Shown here: positions 52,363-60,709 of the stretch, in pieces
How the letters are laid out: each line of letters begins with the position of its first letter
Position numbering within the stretch: position 1 is the stretch's first letter
NCBI RefSeq assembly: GCF_042686125.1
Contig: NZ_JBHUOV010000002.1
Coordinates: 501,913-565,912 of the forward strand
DNA length: 64,000 nucleotides
Direction: 5' to 3'
From: Oceanihabitans iliipiscarium
Lineage (GTDB): Bacteria; Bacteroidota; Bacteroidia; Flavobacteriales; Flavobacteriaceae
Notes under the pieces: generated by a model
What the model was told of the DNA's origin: nothing
The model's input: only the letters and a program-made list of their open reading frames with translations
Database searches by the model: none
Position numbers and translations under genes: made by a program

Positions 52363-53184
52363 ATGACATTTATAAAAACCACAGAACAGGACTCCAACTA
52401 TAATCATCTAGAGAACATGTCTGTTTCAGAATTATTGAAAAATATAAATACTGAAGATAAAACAGTGCCTTTAGCTGTAGAAAAAGCCTTGCCGCAAATT
52501 GAAAGCTTAGTAAAACAAATCGTTCAAAAGCTAAAATCTGGTGGACGCTTATTTTATATTGGTGCAGGAACTAGTGGTCGTCTGGGTATTTTAGATGCTT
52601 CAGAATGTCCACCAACTTTTGGAGTTACTCATGATTTAGTCATCGGTCTTATTGCAGGAGGTGATTCTGCAATAAGAAAAGCGGTTGAATTTGCAGAAGA
52701 CTCAACAAGTCAAGGCTGGGAAGATTTACATCATTATAATATCAATTCAAATGATGTCGTAGTAGGAATAGCAGCTTCAGGAACCACGCCTTATGTCATA
52801 AGCGCCTTAGAACATTGTAATCAAAATAATATCATTACAGGCTGTATTACTTGCAATCATGAAAGTCCGCTTTCACAAACTGCTCAATTTCCAATTGAAG
52901 TCATTGTAGGTCCTGAATTTGTTACAGGAAGTTCTAGAATGAAAGCAGGAACAGCACAAAAACTAGTGCTCAATATGATAAGCACTACAGCCATGATTCA
53001 ACTTGGAAAAGTGAAAGGGAATAAAATGGTGGACATGCAATTAAGCAATAACAAATTAGTCAATCGAGGTGCAAAAATGATTATGAATGAACTTCAGGTT
53101 TCCGAAGAAATCGCACAAAAACTACTTGAAAAACACAAAAATGTAAGGTTAGCAATTCAAAATCATAAAAATGGAAACGAATAG
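52363..53184 (+). CDS. murQ: N-acetylmuramic acid 6-phosphate etherase MurQ
   Basis: MurQ removes the lactyl ether from MurNAc-6-phosphate when cell-wall sugars are recycled. The 273-residue product has the SIS domain: VKQIVQKLKSGGRLFYIGAGTSGRLGILDASECPPTFGV, LIAGGDSAIRKAVEFAEDS, GIAASGTTPYVISALEHC and GSSRMKAGTAQKLVLNMIST. The catalytic Glu in the SECPPTFG-type motif is present. Length is slightly below E. coli MurQ (about 298). It overlaps a small membrane gene by 14 bases. Confidence 0.96.
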   Translation: MTFIKTTEQDSNYNHLENMSVSELLKNINTEDKTVPLAVEKALPQIESLVKQIVQKLKSGGRLFYIGAGTSGRLGILDASECPPTFGVTHDLVIGLIAGGDSAIRKAVEFAEDSTSQGWEDLHHYNINSNDVVVGIAASGTTPYVISALEHCNQNNIITGCITCNHESPLSQTAQFPIEVIVGPEFVTGSSRMKAGTAQKLVLNMISTTAMIQLGKVKGNKMVDMQLSNNKLVNRGAKMIMNELQVSEEIAQKLLEKHKNVRLAIQNHKNGNE

Positions 53185-53404
53185 AACAGATAAAGAACTG
53201 TTAGTAAAAGGTATAAAAACTATGGGTATTACGTTGGCAGGTATGTTTTTAGGACCAACACTACTCTACATTGGTTTTTCAAATGAAGATAAACCTTTAT
53301 ATATTCCACTCATTATTTCTGGAATTATAATTTGTGCCTTAGCAATCTATTTTGCTTTTAAAGGCTTAAACATAATCATGAACAGTATGTTTAAGAAGAA
53401 ATAA
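53171..53404 (+). CDS. Small DUF6095-like two-helix membrane protein
   Basis: A 77-residue protein with two transmembrane helices (about 18-35, MGITLAGMFLGPTLLYIGF; about 44-64, IPLIISGIIICALAIYFAF) and a basic C-terminal end (MFKKK). The sequence matches the DUF6095 type found in many Flavobacteriaceae next to murQ, from memory of that context. It starts within the last 14 bases of murQ, hence translation is coupled. Function unknown. Confidence 0.78.
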   Translation: METNRTDKELLVKGIKTMGITLAGMFLGPTLLYIGFSNEDKPLYIPLIISGIIICALAIYFAFKGLNIIMNSMFKKK

Positions 53405-53905
53405 TTATTCAGTTACAACATGCTTTGGTGTTGTTGGATTATAACCGAAATTTTCATCATCCATAACTATATTTAATCGATCCAATATATAATTTATTAT
53501 CGCATAATGATGAATTGTATGACTATTAGCTTGAGCGAGTAAAGCTGAAAAAGTATATTTTAATTTTGCTTTCCCCAAACCTAAATCATCAATAACTACA
53601 ATTTCTCTATCTAATTCTAAATCATTCAACTTTTGTAGTTTTTGAACGATATTATCTAAATAACAAATAGCCGTTTCACAGTACGTCTCAACATCTAAAT
53701 TTCGGTCTCTAGCCGTTAAATCAATTTCATTTTGTGATTCACTAAAAATACAAGCATAAAAATCTAAAATATGCCTAATATGTGAACCAATACTTGAGTA
53801 ATAAGGAGATACCGAAAGATTTCCAAACTGTTCATCAGACAATCTAAGTAGTAAAAATCGTGATTTATTAAGTGTATTTAAAGAAGATTGAATGAGTATA
53901 TTCAT
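53405..53905 (-). CDS. DinB-like four-helix protein
   Basis: A 166-residue DinB-superfamily protein with the three putative metal-binding His: YYSSIGSHIRHILDFYACIF (His in helix 2) and LLAQANSHTIHHYAIINYIL (H-x3-H) near the C-terminus. The conserved SPYYSSIGSHIRHI and HxxxH features argue for a metal-binding bundle; the substrate is unknown. Its stop lies directly after the stop of the small membrane gene on the opposite strand, so the ends touch without a terminator. Confidence 0.8.
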   Translation of the reverse strand: MNILIQSSLNTLNKSRFLLLRLSDEQFGNLSVSPYYSSIGSHIRHILDFYACIFSESQNEIDLTARDRNLDVETYCETAICYLDNIVQKLQKLNDLELDREIVVIDDLGLGKAKLKYTFSALLAQANSHTIHHYAIINYILDRLNIVMDDENFGYNPTTPKHVVTE

Positions 53906-54031
53906 GAAAACTAAAATAACTAATTAAATTGAAAATAAAAATTTTTATCCACTTAGTCTCATATTACGATGATTCTTACATTAAAAGATTGAAAAAATCG
54001 TACCTTTTGTTCTGAATTTTCATAGTATATA

Positions 54032-57028
54032 ATGTCCAATTGTAAAAAAACAAGTCTTTTTTTTGTACATTTTTTTGTAGTGATGTTTGTTTATAGTCAA
54101 ACTTCAAGCTATAAAAGCAATACTCAAATTGCTGATTCTCTTGAAGAAAATGGTGGAGAGTATTTAAAAGCACTTCCTTATAGAACTCTTGCTCTAGAAG
54201 AAACTAAGCATTCTGAAGATTATAAAAAGCATATAGAAGCAAAATGGAATTTCACAAAATCGTGTATTCTTGAAGGCTATGGAGGTTTAGAAAATCACAC
54301 TGAAGCTTTAGTGTATTCTCGAAAGGCTAGAGAAATCCTGAATTCATCTTCAAACCCTAGTATTTGGTTTAAACATCTTATTGCCAATAGAATCTATCAT
54401 CAATATGGGTATACTCAAAATTGGAAAATGACTTTAGTTGAAGCTAAAGAAAACTTAAAGATTTTACAAGATACCTTACCTGAAAATTACATAAAAATCT
54501 TACGCATTATAGACGATTTAGGCTTTATCAATACAAAGCTAAACGACTATCGAACCTCCTTAACATACTATAATAAATCTATTGATTTATATAAAACACA
54601 TCACCAAGAAAATAAAATAGATTTAGCCATGAATTATAATTCTTTGGCTGTCAATTATAACGCTTTAGGCTTGAAAAACAGAGAATTAAATGCGTTGCTA
54701 TTATCCGAAAAATATTGGAAAAAAATTAACAACAAATACTATCCATCATTTTATAGCTGTTATAAAAAATTAGCCTCATGGTATTTGTATTATGGCGATT
54801 ATAACTTAGCAGAAACTTATTTAAATAAACAATACAGTATTATTGATTCTTTAAAGCATAAAAAGGCAGAATTTGTATTTGAAAGAAGACGTAAGTATTT
54901 AGATTTATATTCAAATTATATTGATTTAAATCTGAAAAAGAAAGATTATAAAACTGCTAAAAAATATATTGGTCTTGCGGAAAACGAGTTAAAAGCATCT
55001 ACACGAGAGTTTATTGAAGATGTTGAATATGAATCACTTTTGTATTTATATTACTCGCAGTTACCAAGTACTCCTGAAAAAGAGGCCATTGAATTTATTA
55101 AAAAATCTATCGATTTAACAACTGAATACAAAGAATTATTTTTTTTAGATCCAACACCTTATAAAATTGCTCTTTTTGAAAAACTTAAGACCTTAGAATT
55201 TGGCACTGAATCTGAAGAACTTTTAAAAAGTATCCTTTCAAATTACACACAAGATAATGCACATGAGCAATTCTATTTAACGGCTAATTACGGTAATTTA
55301 TTTTCTAAAAAAGAAGATTATAAAACTGCGGAACAGTATTTTTTAAATGCTTTTAAATTATTAAAAAAAGAAAATTTAAATCGTATTAACCTAAATACTT
55401 TGAAAATTAATGATCTGAAATATTTTGATTCATTTGAAGTCATAAATGGAATTCTATTAGTCGCAGAATCGTATTCTAGTAGGTTTCAAAATTCTAAAAA
55501 CACATTACATTTAGATACGTCTCATAATTTATATCTTTTAGCATCAGATGTTTTTAATAATCTCTATTTAGGCAAAAGATATAATGAAAGTTTATACAAA
55601 ACCTATAAAAACATTGAAAACGGACTTACAAAAACATTAGTTCTTATGCCTTCCGAAGAGAAAATAATAGCATCAATTGAAGCATTAGAACAAGCATACT
55701 CTAAGCTAACTTGGTCAAAATTTTTATTCAATAAACAAAAGCACAAACTAAATATTCCAGACAGTATCTTAAATACTGAAGCCGATTTAAAAAACCTCAT
55801 TACTTACTATCAAAATGAGCGTTATTCAGAAAACGAAAAAGGGCATTTAGAATCTGACACTCTAAAAAACAGAATCAACAACCTCAAACTAGAACTCTCT
55901 AATTTACAAGATGTTATAAAGAACAACTACACGAATTACTATTCTAGAAATTATAATACATTTCAACTTTCTACATTTAGAGAAACACTAAATAAGAATC
56001 AACTCGTGGTAAAATACATATTGAATAACAACCAAGTATATTGCTTTAGTATTTCAAAATCTAAAATTGATTTTAGAGTATTAAACGTGTCAAATTCAAT
56101 TGAAGAAGATGTCACTAATTATGTGAAAACAGTGGCTGATTTTAATTCTGAAAACACAACATATTCAGAAAAATTGAAACCTATAATTCAACCCATAATT
56201 GAAAGTAAAAAGCATACAAGTATTATAATCATTCCTGATGAAATATTAAACTATCTGCCTTTTGAAACACTCTTTAATAAAAAAGATCTATCTTCATATA
56301 ACACAAGTTACGCATCGTCATTAACCTTATTAAACGAACAAAATAACCTTGTTCTAAATAAAGATCTGCAAATTGGTGTTTTCTCAACAAATAATTCATC
56401 ATCAGAACTGCCAAGCATTACACAAGAAACTAGTACTATATTAAATTATTTCACTGGAAAACACTTCAAAAATGCATCAAAAGAAGCCTTTTTAAATAAT
56501 GCGAACAGTTATACTATTTTGCATTTAGCAATGCATTCCAATATAAATAATGAAAATCCGGATTTTTCAAATTTAGAATTCGTTGATGGCGATTTATTGG
56601 TCAGTGAATTATATAACAAAAGCATAAACGCCAAATTAGCGGTTTTAAGTGCTTGCGAATCTGGAAGTGGAAGTTTTGAAAAAGGTGAAGGCATACAAAG
56701 TATTTCAAGAGCGTTTACCTATACAGGAATTCCAAGTACTGTAATTAGTTTATGGAAAGTTGACGATTTGGCTACATCTAAAATTATGAGTGCTTTTTAT
56801 AAGTATTTAAAAAATGGAGACACAAAAGATGAAGCGCTTAAAAACGCAAAATTAGATTATCTAAAAAACACTCCTGAAGTCGCATTACAACATCCTTATT
56901 ATTGGGCTGGATTTGTAGTTTCTGGTAACACAGATGCTTTAGTGGCAAGTCATTCTTATGTTTTATATTTTGGAATTGCTTTCCTTTTGGCAATTCTAAT
57001 GTTCTATTTCTTTAGTAAGAAATCATAA
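54032..57028 (+). CDS. Exported TPR protein with C-terminal CHAT protease-like domain and membrane anchor
   Basis: The 998-residue product has a signal peptide (about 1-24, …FVVMFVYSQ), TPR-type helical repeats (clear at about 145-260 and 410-450, YIKILRIIDDLGFINTKLNDYRTSLTYYNKSIDLYKTH), a coiled-coil middle, and a CHAT domain (about 680-975). The CHAT dyad is intact: His835 in LHLAMHS and Cys875 in LSACESGSG, with ISLWKVDD following. A final transmembrane helix (about 977-993) precedes KKS. CHAT domains are caspase-like proteases or their inactive relatives. Signal and C-terminal helix place the bulk in the periplasm, unlike most CHAT proteins. It is convergent with a sigma/anti-sigma operon, overlapping the latter by 6 bases. 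Confidence 0.9.
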   Translation: MSNCKKTSLFFVHFFVVMFVYSQTSSYKSNTQIADSLEENGGEYLKALPYRTLALEETKHSEDYKKHIEAKWNFTKSCILEGYGGLENHTEALVYSRKAREILNSSSNPSIWFKHLIANRIYHQYGYTQNWKMTLVEAKENLKILQDTLPENYIKILRIIDDLGFINTKLNDYRTSLTYYNKSIDLYKTHHQENKIDLAMNYNSLAVNYNALGLKNRELNALLLSEKYWKKINNKYYPSFYSCYKKLASWYLYYGDYNLAETYLNKQYSIIDSLKHKKAEFVFERRRKYLDLYSNYIDLNLKKKDYKTAKKYIGLAENELKASTREFIEDVEYESLLYLYYSQLPSTPEKEAIEFIKKSIDLTTEYKELFFLDPTPYKIALFEKLKTLEFGTESEELLKSILSNYTQDNAHEQFYLTANYGNLFSKKEDYKTAEQYFLNAFKLLKKENLNRINLNTLKINDLKYFDSFEVINGILLVAESYSSRFQNSKNTLHLDTSHNLYLLASDVFNNLYLGKRYNESLYKTYKNIENGLTKTLVLMPSEEKIIASIEALEQAYSKLTWSKFLFNKQKHKLNIPDSILNTEADLKNLITYYQNERYSENEKGHLESDTLKNRINNLKLELSNLQDVIKNNYTNYYSRNYNTFQLSTFRETLNKNQLVVKYILNNNQVYCFSISKSKIDFRVLNVSNSIEEDVTNYVKTVADFNSENTTYSEKLKPIIQPIIESKKHTSIIIIPDEILNYLPFETLFNKKDLSSYNTSYASSLTLLNEQNNLVLNKDLQIGVFSTNNSSSELPSITQETSTILNYFTGKHFKNASKEAFLNNANSYTILHLAMHSNINNENPDFSNLEFVDGDLLVSELYNKSINAKLAVLSACESGSGSFEKGEGIQSISRAFTYTGIPSTVISLWKVDDLATSKIMSAFYKYLKNGDTKDEALKNAKLDYLKNTPEVALQHPYYWAGFVVSGNTDALVASHSYVLYFGIAFLLAILMFYFFSKKS

Positions 57029-57748
57029 TTTTTTAAGCAATGCTTTGGCATCTTCTTTTTTGAAAATTCTCGATTGATCCTCAACGATATTAATCAATAA
57101 CGTTTTCGCATTACGCACGTCACCTTTCTTCAAATAAGCTAAGGCTAAATACCATGGTGTCATTTCAGAAACCGCATCTTTAGACTCTAAATGTGCAGTG
57201 AGTTTTAAAATAGCGTCATCTGTTTCTTGCAATTCTAAAAGAGAAATCCCTTCATAAAACAAGAATTCAGAATCTTTTGTCGATACATATAAATTACGAA
57301 ACAACGTCTTTGCTGTTGCATAATCTTCCTTTTGATACGCAATAAAAGCATCTACTTTATCTGTTTTAGAATTTCCATCTCGAACAATAGGTTGCACGAT
57401 ATTTTTTGCTGGTTGGTAATAACTTGCAAAAAGGTCATCACTAGAATAATCGCTATTAACATAATTATATAAAACGGCTAATGTTGTAAAAAGCGCAATA
57501 CTAGCTGCGACTAACCAAATTTTTCTGCGAGGTGTTTTGTCTACGTTTTTAATAGAATGATCTAAATTTTTAAAATGCTGTTTTAATTTTTGGTGTTCTT
57601 TTTTATGAATCGCATGCTTCACACGCGTTTCAAAATCGACTTTAGTTGCAAAATCAGAATCTGTTTCTATTAAGCGATTAAATAATACTTTCTCTTCCTC
57701 AGAAAGACCATTGGAAAAATAATTTGTTATTAATTGTTCTTTATCCAT
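57023..57748 (-). CDS. TPR-containing membrane anti-sigma-like protein
   Basis: The 241-residue product has a cytoplasmic N-terminal region (1-78) with LITNYFSNGLSEEEKVLFNRLIETDSDFATKVDFE, the zinc-less anti-sigma type of Bacteroidota, one transmembrane helix (about 79-95, IWLVAASIALFTTLAVLYNYV), and periplasmic TPR repeats (VDAFIAYQKEDYATAKTLFRNLYV, SEFLFYEGISLLELQETDDAILKLTAHLES, PWYLALAYLKKGDVRNAKTLLINI). It starts within the last 8 bases of the upstream sigma gene. It probably binds that sigma factor and senses the periplasm by its TPR part. Ends inside the CHAT gene tail. Confidence 0.82.
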   Translation of the reverse strand: MDKEQLITNYFSNGLSEEEKVLFNRLIETDSDFATKVDFETRVKHAIHKKEHQKLKQHFKNLDHSIKNVDKTPRRKIWLVAASIALFTTLAVLYNYVNSDYSSDDLFASYYQPAKNIVQPIVRDGNSKTDKVDAFIAYQKEDYATAKTLFRNLYVSTKDSEFLFYEGISLLELQETDDAILKLTAHLESKDAVSEMTPWYLALAYLKKGDVRNAKTLLINIVEDQSRIFKKEDAKALLKKL

Positions 57749-58304
57749 TTTGTTCTTGTTTGTAAATCAAATCTTTTAAAGTCTTTAAACATCTTGATTT
57801 CTGACTTTTCACCACATTATAATTATCATATTTAAAATAGGCTTGAATCTCTTTTAATGTTAATCCGTCGTAATAAAATAACTTTAAAAGTTCTCGGCAT
57901 TTTTCGCCTAAACCATCAAAACCATCATTTACTTTTTTTTGCAATTCATCTATGTTATCATTATAATCAAACGGACTATAAAAATCATCTTCAAAAACAT
58001 ACTCTTGTTCAAAATTTTTAGTTTTACTAATCGTATTGAACCTCTTGTAAATCATAAACTTACCAATTGAAAATAAATAGGTTTTAATACTGCTGTTTAG
58101 TGACTTTACTGTTCCATTTACAACATTATCCCGCAAAGCAATAATAGAGTCTTGATAAATATCTGTAATATCATCTTCATCTAAACCAAATTGATTGCTA
58201 AACTTAACAAAAGGCAACTTATAATTTCTATATATAGCATCTAAGAGCTGCATATCTCCTTTTTTAAGAGCGCTTTTAAGGTGTTCAAAACTGGGTTCAA
58301 TCAT
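57741..58304 (-). CDS. ECF-like RNA polymerase sigma factor
   Basis: A 187-residue sigma-70-family factor of ECF type: region 2 (FEHLKSALKKGDMQLLDAIYRNYKLPFVKFSNQFGLDEDDITDIYQDSIIALRDNV, with the DIYQDSI motif) and region 4 (KVNDGFDGLGEKCRELLKLFYYDGLTLKEIQAYFKYDNYNVVKSQKSRCLKTL). It starts the operon with the anti-sigma-like gene and overlaps it by 8 bases. Targets are unknown. The 138 bases upstream hold a nested inverted repeat (58322-58388) that could be its control site. Similar three-gene sets with a CHAT protein occur in Flavobacteriaceae, from memory. Confidence 0.9.
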   Translation of the reverse strand: MIEPSFEHLKSALKKGDMQLLDAIYRNYKLPFVKFSNQFGLDEDDITDIYQDSIIALRDNVVNGTVKSLNSSIKTYLFSIGKFMIYKRFNTISKTKNFEQEYVFEDDFYSPFDYNDNIDELQKKVNDGFDGLGEKCRELLKLFYYDGLTLKEIQAYFKYDNYNVVKSQKSRCLKTLKDLIYKQEQNG

Positions 58305-58321
58305 TAGTTATAGAAACAAGG

Positions 58322-58388
58322 AAAAGGTTAACATCTTTTTTTAAAATACTAAAATAGAAATAAGTATTTAAACTCCTGTTAACCTTTT
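58322..58388. promoter_or_regulatory. 67-bp nested inverted repeat between sigma operon and T9SS gene
   Basis: Outer arms AAAAGGTTAACA (58322-58333) and TGTTAACCTTTT (58377-58388) are a perfect 12-bp inverted repeat, each containing the palindrome GTTAAC. Inside, AAATACT (58344-58350) and AGTATTT (58363-58369) form a second inverted repeat with a 12-base spacer. The site lies between the sigma start (58304, minus) and the cargo gene start (58442, plus). It could be an operator for both, or a hairpin in one leader; not decidable from sequence alone. Confidence 0.55.
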
Positions 58389-58441
58389 TAAAAATTGAGT
58401 ACCAATGATTATAAGCACAACTAAACTAAACACTTATTATC

Positions 58442-59791
58442 ATGAAAAAAAATACATATTTATCCATCCTTATTATTTGCTTACTAGTAAGCTATACAAG
58501 TGATGCACAAACGGTTTATCAACTAGATCATATACATAGATATACATGGGAAAATGATGATTGGTTAAGAAACGTAGAAGAATATTACGACTATAATATT
58601 GGTGGTATAAAAGAAACTAATGTTCTAAATAAAGTGTCGGCTGATGGCATTTCATTCACAGATAATTTTCGCCATACTAAATCTTATAATTCTAATAATT
58701 TTATTATAGAAGATGTTAAACAATTGTGGAATGGTAGTACTTGGATAGATGATACAAAAACATCTACAACCTACGATGGAGACGATAATATCTTACAAGA
58801 ATTACATCAAAAACATAATGGAGTAATCTGGGAGAATGAAACAAAAACAGAGAACACTTATACTGAAACTGTAGAAGAAAATTTTTTCTATGATAAGTAT
58901 GAAGATGATACTTGGGTACTTAAAAGGCAAGCTATAAACACATTGACAGATGAAGGCTACGATGTAGAAGTTTGGTCTAGAAATTATAGCACAGAAGTAT
59001 TTGAGCCAAATACAAACGATATATATACAATTTCAAATGATTTAATTGAAAGCATAATATACCAATCTTGGGATGCAACTTTAACTGTACCAGGCTGGAA
59101 AAATAATGAACAATTAATTATTACTTATACACCTGAAAATGTATATGAAACACTAGAGTATTATTTGTGGGATAACAGCCTTATGGACTGGGAAACTGAA
59201 CCATATAATAGATCTACATATATAAGAGATGATGCAACCTATAATCTTATTATTTTAAGTGAAAACTATAACGGAAGTGCTTGGGAAAACGAATTTCGTA
59301 GTTTACAAATTTATGATGTTAATGACAATGTATTAAGCACAGAATGGCAAGAATGGGATTCTAGCTTAGGCACTGGTGGCGACTGGTTTACATTTAGTTT
59401 TGTGCCATCGACTTATGATGAAAATAACAACCACACACAAGTTATTTATCAATACAATTATGATGAAACCGAGCTTGAAAATAGTTCAAGAACTGATAAA
59501 TTTTGGTCTGAAGCAACAGCTCTAAGCGTTAGCTTCAATAGCATTGAAAACATAAGCCTTTACCCAAACCCAACTACAGATATTATTAATGTAAAGTTTA
59601 AAAGTCCAACCACTTATTCAAGTGACGCATTATTATATGATATGCAAGGAAAATTAATCCATAAAGTAATAATAGAAGCAGGAAACAGCACCGCAAAAAT
59701 TCCTATTAAATATGAAGCCGATGGTATGTATATGCTACATATAAATACCAAAACATCTACCCAAACTTATAAAATAATTAAAACCAATTAA
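58442..59791 (+). CDS. Secreted W-rich repeat protein with T9SS sorting domain
   Basis: The 449-residue product has a signal peptide (about 1-22) and a C-terminal T9SS type A sorting domain (ISLYPNPTTDIINVKF…TYKIIKTN). The middle consists of loosely repeated 30-40-residue units built as W-x-D-x(5-7)-Y: LWNGSTWIDDTKTSTTYDGDDNILQE, HNGVIWENETKTENTYTE, YEDDTWVLKRQAINTLTDEG, WKNNEQLIITYTPE, NGSAWENEFRSLQIYDVND. It is a probable surface repeat protein with aromatic-rich beta hairpins. Function unknown. It opens a run of genes with a lipoprotein pair and an S74 protein. Confidence 0.85.
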   Translation: MKKNTYLSILIICLLVSYTSDAQTVYQLDHIHRYTWENDDWLRNVEEYYDYNIGGIKETNVLNKVSADGISFTDNFRHTKSYNSNNFIIEDVKQLWNGSTWIDDTKTSTTYDGDDNILQELHQKHNGVIWENETKTENTYTETVEENFFYDKYEDDTWVLKRQAINTLTDEGYDVEVWSRNYSTEVFEPNTNDIYTISNDLIESIIYQSWDATLTVPGWKNNEQLIITYTPENVYETLEYYLWDNSLMDWETEPYNRSTYIRDDATYNLIILSENYNGSAWENEFRSLQIYDVNDNVLSTEWQEWDSSLGTGGDWFTFSFVPSTYDENNNHTQVIYQYNYDETELENSSRTDKFWSEATALSVSFNSIENISLYPNPTTDIINVKFKSPTTYSSDALLYDMQGKLIHKVIIEAGNSTAKIPIKYEADGMYMLHINTKTSTQTYKIIKTN

Positions 59792-59810
59792 TCAATACAA
59801 TTTAAAAGTT

Positions 59811-60170
59811 ATGAAAATTAAAATAGAAATATTACTAGTCTTAGTTATAACCCTCAGTGTAAGTTGTGTTGGAGAAGACCAAGAGTTTGGAAACACGTCC
59901 TGCTATAATGAGCGTTCTGAACTATTAAATAATGCATATACGCAGATAGATGAAGCTTTGAATTTTTGTAACAGATGCTCTCCGGAGGAATGCGCAGAGA
60001 GTGCTTTTATAACTGCGACTTATTTGGCTACACTAACTAGATACAAAACAGATTGGAGGGAATCAGAAGGAGGCTGTTCTGAAAGCGAACTTGTTCAACT
60101 TGAAAGCCAGATAGATGACAATATGGCGTATTATAGAGAACATTATGAGGATTTTCTGGCTTGTTCATAA
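59811..60170 (+). CDS. Small Cys-containing lipoprotein, first of a pair
   Basis: The 119-residue product has a lipobox VSC (Cys19, after LSVS) and then eight further cysteines in the mature part (CYNERSEL, NFCNRCSPEECAES, GGCSE, ACS). Helical content is high. Its last residues YREHYEDFLACS are similar to YFDQHRDSFECS of the next lipoprotein (shared Y-x3-H/Y-x3-F-x-C-S), so the two are likely related. No database family is recognised. It lies 20 bases after the T9SS gene. Function unknown. Confidence 0.7.
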   Translation: MKIKIEILLVLVITLSVSCVGEDQEFGNTSCYNERSELLNNAYTQIDEALNFCNRCSPEECAESAFITATYLATLTRYKTDWRESEGGCSESELVQLESQIDDNMAYYREHYEDFLACS

Positions 60171-60227
60171 AAATCACAACAAAACCAATTGTAAGTATAA
60201 ATCATTAATGCCTATAAACCTGTATAC

Positions 60228-60620
60228 ATGAAATCAAAAAAAATATTATTTCTAACATTTATTACTCTATTTATTAGTTGTTCGAAGGAGGGTGCCGAGG
60301 CCTTTCTAGAAGCAACTGAGCGGCCATGTTATGACATCATAAATGAAGAGATAAATGATCGCCATGAAGAGGCTAATTATCAAGCTAGTCTTTTCCAGAG
60401 GCCAGATGGTAGTTGGGAAACCATTGAAGATTGCATGGCCATACTGGATATTTATCGGGGTTATTTAGAATTTATTGAAACACATCAGGAATATTTCGAT
60501 CAGCATCGCGATAGTTTTGAATGCAGTGAATATGATCTTAATTCCATTGAAAATTTATATACTGCTCGAATACGAGCGGCAAATCAAACCATTGATTCTT
60601 ACAGTCTTAGTTGCGGATAA
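60228..60620 (+). CDS. Small Cys-containing lipoprotein, second of a pair
   Basis: The 130-residue product has a lipobox ISC (Cys18, ILFLTFITLFISC) and four mature cysteines (RPCYD, EDCMA, FECSE, SLSCG). It is mostly helical and acidic. The motif YFDQHRDSFECS recalls the end of the neighbouring lipoprotein; a C-terminal extension (NSIENLYTARIRAANQTIDSYSLSCG) follows. No family is recognised. It lies 58 bases downstream of the first lipoprotein and 90 bases before the S74 protein gene. Confidence 0.7.
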   Translation: MKSKKILFLTFITLFISCSKEGAEAFLEATERPCYDIINEEINDRHEEANYQASLFQRPDGSWETIEDCMAILDIYRGYLEFIETHQEYFDQHRDSFECSEYDLNSIENLYTARIRAANQTIDSYSLSCG

Positions 60621-60709
60621 GGTTTAATATGTATTCTTTATAATTTAAAAAATGAAAAAAAGTAGCTATTCTATTTTTCTAAAATACTATCAATTTAAAA
60701 CCAATCATT

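Noticed and set aside
48475..53905. Two DinB-like proteins as a duplicated defence gene pair
   Set aside because: They differ in sequence and orientation and have no defence partners nearby; treated as ordinary DinB-superfamily genes.
53945..53953. DnaA-box-like TTATCCACT
   Set aside because: Single site, no cluster nearby and far from dnaA; no origin can be claimed. The dnaA upstream region has no box cluster either.
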